A model generated the notes under the pieces. That model did no database searches. It was not told where the DNA came from and saw only the letters and a list, made by a program, of their open reading frames with translations. A stretch of DNA of 64,000 bases, from NCBI RefSeq assembly GCF_021343995.1, contig NZ_JAJTTE010000004.1:62001-126000 (forward strand), in the 5' to 3' direction. Below, in pieces: positions 20,505-28,673 of this stretch; position 1 is the stretch's first letter, and each line of letters begins with the position of its first letter. This DNA comes from Pseudonocardia terrae. GTDB taxonomy: Bacteria > Actinomycetota > Actinomycetes > Mycobacteriales > Pseudonocardiaceae. The translations under genes and the position numbers were made by a program.

Positions 20505-21167
20505 GTGCCCCGACTCGACCGTGAGACGCTGCTGACCCGGCTCGCCGACGCCCGGCTCTATCTCTGCACCGGCGCGCGCCGGGACCGCGGGGACCTGGCC
20601 GAGTTCGCCGACGCCGCCCTCGCCGGGGGCGTCGACGTCATCCAGCTCCGCGACAAGGGCAGCGAACCCCTCGAGGCCAAGCAGGAGCTGCAGGCCCTCG
20701 AGGTGCTGGCCGAGGCCTGCGCGAAGCACGACCGGCTGCTGGCCGTGAACGACCGGGCGGACGTCGCCCTGGCCGCCGGCGCCGATGTGCTGCACCTCGG
20801 GCAGGACGACCTGCCCGTGGAGTGGGCCCGCCGGGTGGCGGGCGTGGAGATCGTCGTCGGGCGCTCGTCGCACAGCGCGGAGGAGACCCTCCGCGCGGCC
20901 GACGAGCCCGGCGTCGACTACTTCTGCGTGGGCCCCTGCTGGCCCACCCCGACCAAGCCCGGCCGCCCGGCACCCGGCCTGGACCTGGTCCGCACCGTGG
21001 CCGGCCGCGCGCCGGCCCGCCCCTGGTTCGCGATCGGCGGGATCGACGGCGGGAACCTCGACGAGGTCCTCGCCGCCGGCGCCACCCGGATCGTGGTGGT
21101 CCGGGCGATCACGGAGGCGGAGGACCCGGAGGCCGCGGCCCGGGCCCTCCGCGCGCGGCTGCCCTGA
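20505..21167 (+). CDS. thiE: Thiamine phosphate synthase ThiE
   Basis: A 220-aa TIM-barrel enzyme joining HMP pyrophosphate and thiazole phosphate. Seen are [42 protein letters not shown] (cut here as two family blocks), the phosphate loop [14 protein letters not shown] and [14 protein letters not shown]. It is divergent from the thiOSG operon; the TPP element lies on the opposite strand, so thiE is probably not under it. The GTG is placed by family length and by a -10 hexamer just upstream. Confidence 0.95.
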   Translation: MPRLDRETLLTRLADARLYLCTGARRDRGDLAEFADAALAGGVDVIQLRDKGSEPLEAKQELQALEVLAEACAKHDRLLAVNDRADVALAAGADVLHLGQDDLPVEWARRVAGVEIVVGRSSHSAEETLRAADEPGVDYFCVGPCWPTPTKPGRPAPGLDLVRTVAGRAPARPWFAIGGIDGGNLDEVLAAGATRIVVVRAITEAEDPEAAARALRARLP

Positions 21168-21193
21168 GCGGACGACCCGGGCCGGTCGACGCG

Positions 21194-22438
21194 TCAGCCC
21201 GCGGTGTTCGCACCGCCGCTGCCGCTGCCCCCGCTGCCGCTGCCGCCGCTGCCGCCGTTGTCGCTGCCGCCGTTGAGCAGGCCGTCGACGCCGCCGCGCT
21301 GCGATCCCGAGCCGGTGTCGCCCGGGTTCGGCGCCGTGGTCCGGGTCGGGCTCCCGCTCCGCGGCGTCGTGGTGGCGGCGCTGCCGGACGGCTGCTCGCT
21401 GCCGGTCTGCTCGGTGGAGCCGCTGCGCTGGTCCGTCGGCTCGGGCGTGGTCGTCGGGGTGGTGGTCTCCGTGGTGTCGGTGCTGCCGCCCTTGTCGGTG
21501 TTCTCGTTCGAGGTGAGCGGGGTCCCGGAGACCACCCGGCTGACCGAGGTGCCGGACGTGCCGCCGGAGATCGGCGAGCCCTTGATGAACTCGACGCCGG
21601 TGATCACGAGCATGCCCACCACGAACGCGACGACCGTCGACCCCGCGGCCAGCAGCAGCCGCTTGCGCGTGTACCAGGGCCGGGTCTGCTCCTCCGCGCC
21701 ACGCGCGAGACCGTCGTCGAGCGCCGGCTGGAGCATCGTCGGCCCCGCACCCTCGTCCGCGCGGCGTTGCAGCGGGATCGTGGCCAGCGGGTCGATCGGC
21801 TCGGCGACCACCACGGCGTCCTTGCGGCCGGGGATCTTCACCCGCGCCAGCACGGTCTGCTTGGTGTGGTCCAGCGAGCGCTGGTAGAACGTCGTGCCCA
21901 GCGTCGTCACGACCGAGCCGAGGGCCGCGCCGGCCACCGTGCCGGTGGCACCGAAGAACGAGCCGAACACGGCCGTGGTGGCGGCCGCGCCCGCGCCCGC
22001 GATGATCTTGTTGACCGTGAGGTCCGGCTTCTTCGGCTCGACCGTCGCCGACGTGGCCGCCGTGGAGGCCCCCGCCATCGACGTGGCGGTGGTCCGGACA
22101 CCGTCGGAGGGGGTCCGCGGCTGCGGCCCGGTCGTGGTGGTGACCTGGGTGGGCACACCCCCGGACGGGGGGCCGACGCGGCGCGTCGTGCCCGCACCGG
22201 AGGGGGTGCCCGTGCCACCGGTGCCCCGGGAGCCCGTCACACCTCCCGATCCGGACCGGCGCTGCGGCCCGGGGTGGCCGGGCCGGCGGTCGTCGGGACG
22301 TCCGGCGCCGGGCCGCTGGGCGGCCCCGGTGCGCGGGAGGTCGGGCGGGCCGGACTGCGGTGGGACGGGTCGGCCGATCGGGCCGGCCCCGGCCTCCGGG
22401 TACCGGGATGACTGCGGGCGGGGATGCTGCTGGGCCAT
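21194..22438 (-). CDS. Proline/serine/threonine-rich membrane protein, unknown function
   Basis: A 414-aa protein. Residues 1-140 are a Pro/Gly/Arg/Thr-rich disordered region. A glycine-rich hydrophobic stretch at ~145-190 (IIAGAGAAATTAVFGSFFGA onward) may be membrane-associated, and a clear transmembrane helix lies at ~255-278 (LLLAAGSTVVAFVVGMLVIT). The rest is an extracytoplasmic Ser/Thr/Gly tail ending in GGS repeats. Such low-complexity anchored proteins are common in actinomycetes. No function can be assigned. Confidence 0.72.
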   Translation of the reverse strand: MAQQHPRPQSSRYPEAGAGPIGRPVPPQSGPPDLPRTGAAQRPGAGRPDDRRPGHPGPQRRSGSGGVTGSRGTGGTGTPSGAGTTRRVGPPSGGVPTQVTTTTGPQPRTPSDGVRTTATSMAGASTAATSATVEPKKPDLTVNKIIAGAGAAATTAVFGSFFGATGTVAGAALGSVVTTLGTTFYQRSLDHTKQTVLARVKIPGRKDAVVVAEPIDPLATIPLQRRADEGAGPTMLQPALDDGLARGAEEQTRPWYTRKRLLLAAGSTVVAFVVGMLVITGVEFIKGSPISGGTSGTSVSRVVSGTPLTSNENTDKGGSTDTTETTTPTTTPEPTDQRSGSTEQTGSEQPSGSAATTTPRSGSPTRTTAPNPGDTGSGSQRGGVDGLLNGGSDNGGSGGSGSGGSGSGGANTAG

Positions 22439-22538
22439 GACTCCGTTTCACATCACGCGAGGGCTGCCGGTTTCCTCACCCGATATGAACGTGGGCGATC
22501 AAGGAAACGCACCTGACGATCACGATGAGTGAGAGTTG

Positions 22539-23342
22539 TCACCCGTCGGTGGGCGGACCGTCCACCGTAGGGCCTCCCGGAGCCTCGCCCACTACCCGGG
22601 GGTGTCGGATCCCCGGATGGTCCGCCGGGAGCGCCGAGCGCAACGCCGGCCAGGACAGCACGACACTCAGCGCGACGAGCGCCGGGCTGACCGCCACCCG
22701 GGCTGCGCCGAGCGCGAACACCCACTCCGCCTGGTACAGCGGAAGGAACACGGCCACGCGCACCACGTACTGGGCCACCCACACCCAGCTGGCCCGCTGG
22801 TAGCCGCGCAGCAGATCGGGATCGCGCCGCCACCGGGTCCGCTGGCCGAGCGCGGTGCCCACCACGAGGCCCAGCAGCGGCCAGCGCACCACGATCGAGA
22901 CCGCCCAGGCGAGCGCGCTGGCGACGTTGCTGAGGATCTGGACCAGGAAGAAGTCCTCGGCGCGCCCGGTGTACAGCGCCACGATCGCCGCGACGGCCAC
23001 CCCCAGCAGCCCGAACAGCACCGCCCGTGGCCGGGTGCCCCGGACCAGACGGACGACCGCGACCACGATCCCGGCCAGGATCGCCGCCCCCGCCGCGATG
23101 CCGACCGGCGACCACCAGCCCAGCGCCCCGGCCAGCAGCCAGACGAGAACGAACGCGACGACCGGCACGGAGGCGTCGACCGCCCCACCGCGGCCGCCGA
23201 GGATCGCGCGGAGCGACTCCGCGCCCTCCTGGCGCAGGTCCCCGCGCCCGGTGTCGCTCCCGGTGTGGCGCCCGGTGCCGCGCCCGGTGTCGCTGCCCGG
23301 GCCGCCGTCGGAACGGCCCGCGGGCCCCTCGGGTGTGCTCAC
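22539..23342 (-). CDS. DUF3159 membrane protein
   Basis: A 267-aa integral membrane protein with about six hydrophobic helices (VPVVAFVLVWLLAGALGWW, VGIAAGAAILAGIVVAVV, AVLFGLLGVAVAAIVALYTG and others). The pattern GRAEDFFLVQILSNVASA is typical of the actinobacterial DUF3159 family, whose function is not known. The N-terminal ~35 residues are Gly/Asp-rich with DTGRG repeats. The GTG (VSTPEG) is preferred over a TTG three codons earlier. It is divergent from the SGNH gene. Confidence 0.82.
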   Translation of the reverse strand: MSTPEGPAGRSDGGPGSDTGRGTGRHTGSDTGRGDLRQEGAESLRAILGGRGGAVDASVPVVAFVLVWLLAGALGWWSPVGIAAGAAILAGIVVAVVRLVRGTRPRAVLFGLLGVAVAAIVALYTGRAEDFFLVQILSNVASALAWAVSIVVRWPLLGLVVGTALGQRTRWRRDPDLLRGYQRASWVWVAQYVVRVAVFLPLYQAEWVFALGAARVAVSPALVALSVVLSWPALRSALPADHPGIRHPRVVGEAPGGPTVDGPPTDG

Positions 23343-23480
23343 GAGAGGCAAGGGTGCCCTATCCCCGTATCGAGATCACCCCGTGCTGGCGAATTGTGTG
23401 ACGGATGGGTGATCCTGTTCGAGCACGAGGTGTCCTCTCCATGGACACGAGACGAACGGACGCGAAGGGAGCTGGGTGCC

Positions 23481-24296
23481 GTGAACCGGTGGAACAGCTT
23501 CGTCGCCATCGGCGACAGCTTCACGGAGGGCCTGGACGATCTCCGGGACGACGGGTCGCCGCGCGGATGGGCCGACCGGCTGGCCGAGCGGCTCGCCGCG
23601 GGTCGCCCCGGGTTCACCTACGCCAACCTGGCCGTGCGCGGGAAACTGCTCGACCAGATCGTCGCCGACCAGGTCCCGGTCGCGGAGGTGATGCGCCCCG
23701 ACCTGATCACCTTCTGCGCCGGTGGCAACGACATCATCGGTCTGCAGTGCGACCCCGACGACCTGGCGGTGCGCTTCGACGCCGCCCTCGCCAGGCTGGT
23801 GGCGACGGGGGCCGACGTCCTGATCTTCACCGGCTTCGACCTCCGCCGGATGCACGTGCTGCTGCGCCGGCTGCGCGGCCGCGTGGCCACGTTCAACGAG
23901 AACCTGCGCGCGAGTGCCGACCGGCACGGCTGCCGCGTGGTGGACCTGTGGGGCATGAACGTCCTGGCCGACCCCCGGGCGTGGGCCAGCGACCGGCTGC
24001 ACCTCACCCCCGAGGCGCACGAGCGCGTCTCGCTGCGGGCGCTGGAGGTACTGGGCGAGCCCGTGCCCTCGGACTGGCGCACCCCGTGGCCCGTGGCCGA
24101 GCGCGCCAGCTGGCGCACGCGGCAGGCCGAGGACCTCGCCTGGGTGCGCGACCATGTCATGCCCTACGTGGGCAAGCGGCTGCGCGGCGGCCACACGGGC
24201 GACGGCTACCTGCCCAAGCGTCCCGAGCTCACGCCCTTGGAGCGGCTCGACCGCACGGCCGCCACGGTCTTCGACCGCCGCTCACCCGCCGTCTGA
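23481..24296 (+). CDS. SGNH/GDSL-type esterase or lipase
   Basis: A 271-aa SGNH hydrolase. Block I is FVAIGDSFTEG (catalytic Ser), the block II Gly region is around NLAVRGKL, block III is FCAGGNDI, and block V DRLHLTPEAH holds the Asp and His. No signal peptide is visible, so it is probably cytoplasmic. The actinobacterial family is common; substrates are usually short-chain esters, but the natural one is unknown. The GTG is preceded by gggagctggg. The stop is followed by the triple-repeat hairpin shared with ectD. Confidence 0.87.
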   Translation: MNRWNSFVAIGDSFTEGLDDLRDDGSPRGWADRLAERLAAGRPGFTYANLAVRGKLLDQIVADQVPVAEVMRPDLITFCAGGNDIIGLQCDPDDLAVRFDAALARLVATGADVLIFTGFDLRRMHVLLRRLRGRVATFNENLRASADRHGCRVVDLWGMNVLADPRAWASDRLHLTPEAHERVSLRALEVLGEPVPSDWRTPWPVAERASWRTRQAEDLAWVRDHVMPYVGKRLRGGHTGDGYLPKRPELTPLERLDRTAATVFDRRSPAV

Positions 24297-24301
24297 CGGC
24301 G

Positions 24302-24398
24302 TTATGGAGCCATGACGCACTCCAGCCCGGGCCCCCACACGCGCCATGGAGCCATGACGCACTCTGCGGCGGGTCGGACGTGCGTCATGGCTCCATAA
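24302..24398. repeat. Three-copy 17-bp repeat forming a large hairpin
   Basis: ATGGAGCCATGACGCAC occurs at 24304-24320 and 24346-24362, and in inverted form at 24380-24396. Copies 1 and 3 can pair perfectly over 19 bp (24302-24320 with 24380-24398), and copy 2 can pair with copy 3 as an alternative. It fills the gap between two convergent genes and probably serves as their terminator. It looks like a REP-type mobile or dispersed element. Confidence 0.7.
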
Positions 24399-24406
24399 GT
24401 GCTCGG

Positions 24407-25321
24407 TCAGCACACCGGCGTGAAGTCCCGCGCGCCGATGTACTCCGGGCGCCGCTTGGGCGCGTAGTACGGCTCCACGCAGGCGTTCTCCACGCTGTTG
24501 AACACGATGAAGATGTTCGAGCGCGGGTACGGGGTGATGTTGTCCCCGGAACCGTGCATGCAGTTCGAGTCGAAGAAGGTCGCCGAGCCAGCCTTGCCGG
24601 TGAGCATCGCGATCCCGTGCCGGTTCGCCAGCGCCGTGAGGCTGTCCGGGTCCGGCGTGCCGATCTCCTGCTCCTTGAGCGAGGACCGGTAGTTGTCCTC
24701 CGGGGTCTCGCCGACGCAGCTCACGAACGTCCGGTGCGAGCCCGGCATGATCATCAGGCAGCCGTTGTACGGGTAGTTCTCGGTCAGCGAGATCGAGCAG
24801 CTCACCGCGCGCGGGGTGGGCATGCCGTCCTCGGCGTGCCAGGTCTCGAAGTCCGAGTGCCAGTAGAAGCCGCCGCCGCCGAAGCCGGGCTTGTAGTTGA
24901 TCCGGCTCTGGTGGACGTAGACGTCGCTGCCGAGGATCTGCCGGGCCCGGCCGACCACCCGCTCGTCGGCCACCAACCGGGCGATCGCGTCGCTGATCCT
25001 GTGCACCTCGAAGATCGAGCGCACCTCGTCGGACTTCTTCTCCACGATGCAGCGGTCGTCCGCGCGCACCAGGGGGTCGGTGGCCAGCCGGTCGAGCTCC
25101 GCGGCGTACCCGGCGACCTCGTCGGGGGTGAGCAGCTGCGGGACCTGGCTGAAGCCCTTCTCGGCGTGGCCGTGCAGCTCCTGGGCGCCGTACATGCCGG
25201 CGCTGGACTCGCTCCCCCAGACGGTCGGCTCGGCACGCTCGATCAGCGCGGGCTCGTTCGACACGCGCGTGTAGTAGCGGTCCTGGGTGGTCCGGGTCTG
25301 GCTGCTGCTCGGGGCAGACAT
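24407..25321 (-). CDS. ectD: Ectoine hydroxylase EctD
   Basis: A 304-aa Fe(II)/2-oxoglutarate dioxygenase that makes 5-hydroxyectoine from ectoine. The family signature FYWHSDFETWHAEDGMP spans residues 152-168, with His155 and Asp157 as iron ligands; the third, His256, is in SNCMHGSGDN. The length matches known EctD. The ATG follows ggaaggaaggg. A 154-nt gap with a hairpin separates it from ectC, longer than other gaps in this operon, so ectD may be made at a different level. Confidence 0.96.
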   Translation of the reverse strand: MSAPSSSQTRTTQDRYYTRVSNEPALIERAEPTVWGSESSAGMYGAQELHGHAEKGFSQVPQLLTPDEVAGYAAELDRLATDPLVRADDRCIVEKKSDEVRSIFEVHRISDAIARLVADERVVGRARQILGSDVYVHQSRINYKPGFGGGGFYWHSDFETWHAEDGMPTPRAVSCSISLTENYPYNGCLMIMPGSHRTFVSCVGETPEDNYRSSLKEQEIGTPDPDSLTALANRHGIAMLTGKAGSATFFDSNCMHGSGDNITPYPRSNIFIVFNSVENACVEPYYAPKRRPEYIGARDFTPVC

Positions 25322-25434
25322 ACGTCCCTTCCTTCCTCGTCGGTCCCCGTGGGAGTGGACTCGCCCTTCCTCTGCGGTGGGTTCGGCGGTCGTTCGGTGC
25401 TCGTCAGGTGGTCCGGTGGTGCTACACGGCGCGA

Positions 25435-25461
25435 CCGCCGGGCCCCGCTGGGACCCGGCGG
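25435..25461 (-). terminator. Hairpin in the ectC-ectD spacer
   Basis: An 8-bp perfect stem (ccgccggg / cccggcgg) with an 11-nt loop about 15 nt after the ectC stop. It may attenuate read-through into ectD or stabilise the ectABC message. Confidence 0.45.
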
Positions 25462-25475
25462 CGCGCTCGTCGGTG

Positions 25476-25886
25476 TCAGGCCTGGCCGGCCGGCTCCGGC
25501 GGCAGCTCGAGCAGCGGGTACACCCCGTTCTCGTCGTGCACCTCGGTGCCGACGATCGGCGGGTTGAACACGCACACGCAGGTGATGTCGGTCTTCGGCC
25601 GGACCTGGTGCTTCTCGTTCCCGTTCAGCAGGTACATCGTGCCCGGGGCGAGCTGGTGGGTCGTGTCGTTGTCCTTGTCGTAGAGCTCGCCCTCACCGGA
25701 GACGATGTAGACGGCCTCGACGTGGTTGGCGTACCAGAAGTCGTTCGTCGAGCCGGCGCGCAGCACCGTCTCGCCGACGGAGAACCCGACCCGGTCGTGC
25801 GCGGTGACGATGCGGCGCGAGTACCAGCCGGGCGTATCGACGTGGTTCTTCGTGTCGGTGACGTCATCGATCTTGCGGACGATCAT
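25476..25886 (-). CDS. ectC: Ectoine synthase EctC
   Basis: A 136-aa cupin that closes the ring of N-gamma-acetyl-diaminobutyrate to ectoine. Family blocks: GWYSRRIVTAHDRVGFSVGE, TNDFWYANHVEAVYIVSGEG, APGTMYLLNGNEKHQVRP and CVFNPPIVGTEVHDENGVYP. It is separated from ectB by 7 nt. The start has cggaggctgagc upstream, overlapping the ectB end. Confidence 0.97.
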   Translation of the reverse strand: MIVRKIDDVTDTKNHVDTPGWYSRRIVTAHDRVGFSVGETVLRAGSTNDFWYANHVEAVYIVSGEGELYDKDNDTTHQLAPGTMYLLNGNEKHQVRPKTDITCVCVFNPPIVGTEVHDENGVYPLLELPPEPAGQA

Positions 25887-25893
25887 GTAGTGC

Positions 25894-27150
25894 TCAGCCT
25901 CCGGAGGTGACGGCCTTGACGGACTCGGCGACGACGGCGAGACCCTCGTCGAGCTCGTCGTCGGTGATGGTGAGGGGCGCGAGGATCTTCATGACCTCGC
26001 TCTGGGGTCCCGAGGTCTCCATCAGGAGACCCCGCTCGAACGCGGCGGCACACACCTTGGCCGCCTGCTCCTCCTGCGTGAACTGCAGGCCGCGGGCCAG
26101 GCCCCGGCCCTTCGCGGTGAGCTCGGTCGACTTGGTGTCGGCGACGATGCGGTTGAAGGCCTCCTCGACCTTCTCGCCCTTGCGGATCGTCTCCCGCTCG
26201 AGGGTGTCGTCGCTCCAGTACCGGCGGAGCGCCTCCGCGCCGGTGACGAACGCGGGGTTGTGCCCGCGGAAGGTCCCGTTGTGCTCACCCGGGCCCCAGA
26301 CGTCGTGCTCGGGCTTGATCAGCACGAGCGCCATCGGCAGCCCGTAGCCCGAGATCGACTTCGAGATCGTCACGATGTCCGGCTCGATGCCGGCGGCCTC
26401 GAACGAGAAGAACGGGCCGGTGCGCCCGACGCCCATCTGGACGTCGTCGACGATCAGCAGGATGCCGTGGCGCTTGCACAGGTCGGCCAGGCCCTGCAGC
26501 CACTCGATGCGGGCCGGGTTGATGCCGCCCTCGCCCTGCACCGTCTCGACGATCACGGCGGCGGGCTCGTTCAGGCTCGAGCCGCTGTCGGTGAGCACCT
26601 TCTCGAACCACAGGAAGTCCGGCACCTTGCCGTCGAAGTAGTTGTCGAACGGCATCGGCGTGGAGTGCACGAGCGGGATGCCGGCGCCGCCGCGCTTCAT
26701 CGAGTTGCCGGTCACCGACAGCGCGCCCAGGGTCATGCCGTGGAAGGCGTTGGTGAAGTTGACCATCGCCTCCTTGCCGGTGATCTTGCGCGCGAGCTTC
26801 AGCGCGGACTCGACGGCGTTGGCGCCGGTCGGGCCGGGGAACTGGATCTTGTAGTCCAGGTTGCGCGGGCCGAGGATCTTCTCCCGGAAGGTGTTCAGGA
26901 ACTCGCCCTTGGCCGTGGTGTACATGTCCAGGCCGTGGGTGATCCCGTCGCGGGACAGGTACTCGAGGAGCTTCTTCTTGAGGGGCTCGGGGTTGTGGCC
27001 GTAGTTCAGCGCGCCCGCACCCGCGAAGAAGTCGAGGTACGAGTTGCCGTCCACGTCCCACAGGCGAGCGCCCTTCGCCGTGTCGAACACGACGGGCCAG
27101 TTGCGGCAGTACGAGCGGACCTCGGACTCGACGTCCTCGAAGATGGTCAT
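25894..27150 (-). CDS. ectB: Diaminobutyrate--2-oxoglutarate transaminase EctB
   Basis: A 418-aa class III PLP aminotransferase that makes diaminobutyrate from aspartate semialdehyde. Seen are FFAGAGALNYGHNPEPLKKK, the cofactor region FTNAFHGMTLGALSVTG, LLIVDDVQMGVGRTG and the Schiff-base lysine in IVTISKSISGYGLP. Length and sequence match EctB rather than general GABA transaminases. It lies 10 nt after ectA. No dedicated aspartokinase (ask_ect) is in the operon. Confidence 0.97.
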   Translation of the reverse strand: MTIFEDVESEVRSYCRNWPVVFDTAKGARLWDVDGNSYLDFFAGAGALNYGHNPEPLKKKLLEYLSRDGITHGLDMYTTAKGEFLNTFREKILGPRNLDYKIQFPGPTGANAVESALKLARKITGKEAMVNFTNAFHGMTLGALSVTGNSMKRGGAGIPLVHSTPMPFDNYFDGKVPDFLWFEKVLTDSGSSLNEPAAVIVETVQGEGGINPARIEWLQGLADLCKRHGILLIVDDVQMGVGRTGPFFSFEAAGIEPDIVTISKSISGYGLPMALVLIKPEHDVWGPGEHNGTFRGHNPAFVTGAEALRRYWSDDTLERETIRKGEKVEEAFNRIVADTKSTELTAKGRGLARGLQFTQEEQAAKVCAAAFERGLLMETSGPQSEVMKILAPLTITDDELDEGLAVVAESVKAVTSGG

Positions 27151-27160
27151 TTCCTTCTCA

Positions 27161-27688
27161 TCATCCTTCGGTCGGGATCGGGCCGATTCGGTAGAGGATC
27201 TCTGCTTCGTGTCCGTCGCCGAGAAGGGATCCGGGGAACAATTCCGTTCTCGACACCTCCGCCTCGTTGCGGCGCGCGAATGCGGCGAACATGGCGTTCG
27301 ACGCGTCGTTGTCCGGCGTCACCGTCGTCTCCATGAAACAGACGCCGGGAACCTGCGCGAAAAGCGTGTCCAGCATCCGGCCCGCCACTCCGCGGCCGCG
27401 GGCGGCGGCGCCGACGGCGACCTGCCAGACGAGCAATGTTTCAGGGGCGTCCGGTCGGCGGTATCCCGTGACGAAGCCCACGGGCGAGCCGTCGAGCTTG
27501 GCGATCACCGAGGTCGGGGCGAAGTCGCGACACCAGAGGAGGTACGCGTACCGAGAGTTGACGTCCAGCACGCGGGACTCCGCCGCCATTCGCCAGAGGT
27601 CGACGCCGTCGTCGATCGTCGGTGGCCCCACCGTCAGTTCGGGTTCGTCGCCGGGCGGATCCGAGGTGTCGGTGGTGGCTGCCGTCAT
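27161..27688 (-). CDS. ectA: Diaminobutyrate acetyltransferase EctA
   Basis: A 175-aa GNAT acetyltransferase, first enzyme specific to ectoine. It shows LTVGPPTIDDGVDLWRMAAE, a conserved SRYAYLLWCRDFAPTSVIA block, acetyl-CoA loop GAAARGRGVAGRML and CFMETTVTPDNDASNAMFAA. The ATG chosen has a TACGTT hexamer ending 8 nt before it and no ribosome site, consistent with a leaderless mRNA. Another ATG 11 codons upstream is possible. It heads the ectABCD operon, which is normally induced by high osmolarity. Confidence 0.95.
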   Translation of the reverse strand: MTAATTDTSDPPGDEPELTVGPPTIDDGVDLWRMAAESRVLDVNSRYAYLLWCRDFAPTSVIAKLDGSPVGFVTGYRRPDAPETLLVWQVAVGAAARGRGVAGRMLDTLFAQVPGVCFMETTVTPDNDASNAMFAAFARRNEAEVSRTELFPGSLLGDGHEAEILYRIGPIPTEG

Positions 27689-27727
27689 GGCCAACGAACG
27701 TAACAGGGGTATTGCAGACATGCACCC

Positions 27728-27778
27728 GTCGACGGTTGTCGACAACATTCGATCGTGAGGTTTCGTGATCGTCCTCAC
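27728..27778. promoter_or_regulatory. Cluster of dyads upstream of ectA
   Basis: The 12-bp perfect palindrome GTTGTCGACAAC (27735-27746) overlaps two GTCGAC copies (27728, 27738). An inverted pair GTGAGG (27755-27760) / CCTCAC (27773-27778) follows. They lie 40-90 nt upstream of the ectA start and are good operator candidates for osmotic control. The regulator is unknown. Confidence 0.45.
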
Positions 27779-28544
27779 AACATCGTTTATCGCCTCGAAA
27801 ATGTGGGCACCGCCTCGGACGCCGAATGGTCGTCGCCGTTTCCGCAGGTGCATCGCGGATTTCGCGCCGGGCTCCGCGGGCGCCCGTCGCGGGGCCGGCC
27901 CTACGCGCCGTCGCGGTCCGCCACGACCCGTCACGGAGCATGACCCTCGCCACGCCCGGCATTCCGTGCGCACGATAGGGGGAGCCGGGCCGCGGTGCGA
28001 GGCGACGGGACCGGGTTGGTCCGACCGGTCGCACTGGAGCACGGGCCACGCGGAGGGGCGGTGGATCTCCGCGACGGCGGCTGCGGCGCCGGCGCCGCGC
28101 ACGACCGGGCGGTCCACCCCGCCCTGAGGACACAGCCGGCCCGCGTACGCGACCCGCACCTCCCGACGCTCGACGATTCGCGACGACCGGCGATGCGCCC
28201 GACGGCGCGCGACGGCGGCGCGCACGGTGGGCCGCCGCCGATCCTCCGACCGGGTTCCAGCACCGGTCGCGAGTTCGTCGCGCGGCCCGTCCTTTCCGAG
28301 CACCCTCCCGCTGCTCTGTTCGGCCCACCGCCTCATTGCCCAGCGGCCCCATTTCGCCCCGCCCTGCCCCGCCGCGCCCATCGGTTCCGACATTGCGCAG
28401 ACCACAGTGAGACCTGCGGCACTCCTGTCGCCGCCCGGAAGCGGGCGGAAGCTATTCCGTCATTGGGCCGCAAAAGAGGCAGCGAAGGCACCCGAAAAGG
28501 TCGAGAGCACCGCTCCGATCTCACCGGCCCGAAACACGAGCAAG

Positions 28545-28571
28545 ATCCGGAAACGCAGCTGCGTTCCGGAT
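28545..28571. promoter_or_regulatory. Near-perfect 27-bp palindrome upstream of the Nit1C genes
   Basis: atccggaaacgcag is followed directly by ctgcgttccggat, an inverted repeat interrupted only by one unpaired A. It ends about 100 nt before the flavoprotein ATG and could be an operator or form a hairpin in a leader. Confidence 0.5.
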
Positions 28572-28673
28572 GACACCTCCCGGCAACGGCTCCGCCGTGA
28601 ACTGGTCCCCGAGCCGGTCACGGTCCGGCTCGGACCCCACCGCCGTCGGAGCTTCCCAGGAGCTGATCACCCC

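Larger units (their letters stand above)
27689..28673. other. Long gap between ectA and the Nit1C flavoprotein gene
   Basis: No convincing gene was found in 985 bases: open frames here are Arg/Pro-rich or lack a start with a ribosome site. GC falls at 27700-27800 and 28390-28570, where divergent promoters are likely. Several dyads occur (listed separately). The middle part, 27900-28300, is very GC-rich and may be a decayed gene, but no family could be recognised. Confidence 0.6.

Noticed and set aside
21200..21275. Short repeated units resembling a CRISPR or VNTR
   Set aside because: They are codon repeats for a Gly-Gly-Ser tail of the membrane protein, without spacers.
23481..24296. Secreted lipase
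   Set aside because: SGNH motifs are clear but there is no signal peptide at the supported GTG.
27995..28573. 192-codon open frame in the ectA-Nit1C gap
   Set aside because: Composition is Arg/Pro/His-rich, no ribosome site, no family likeness and a change in GC along its length. Treated as non-coding.
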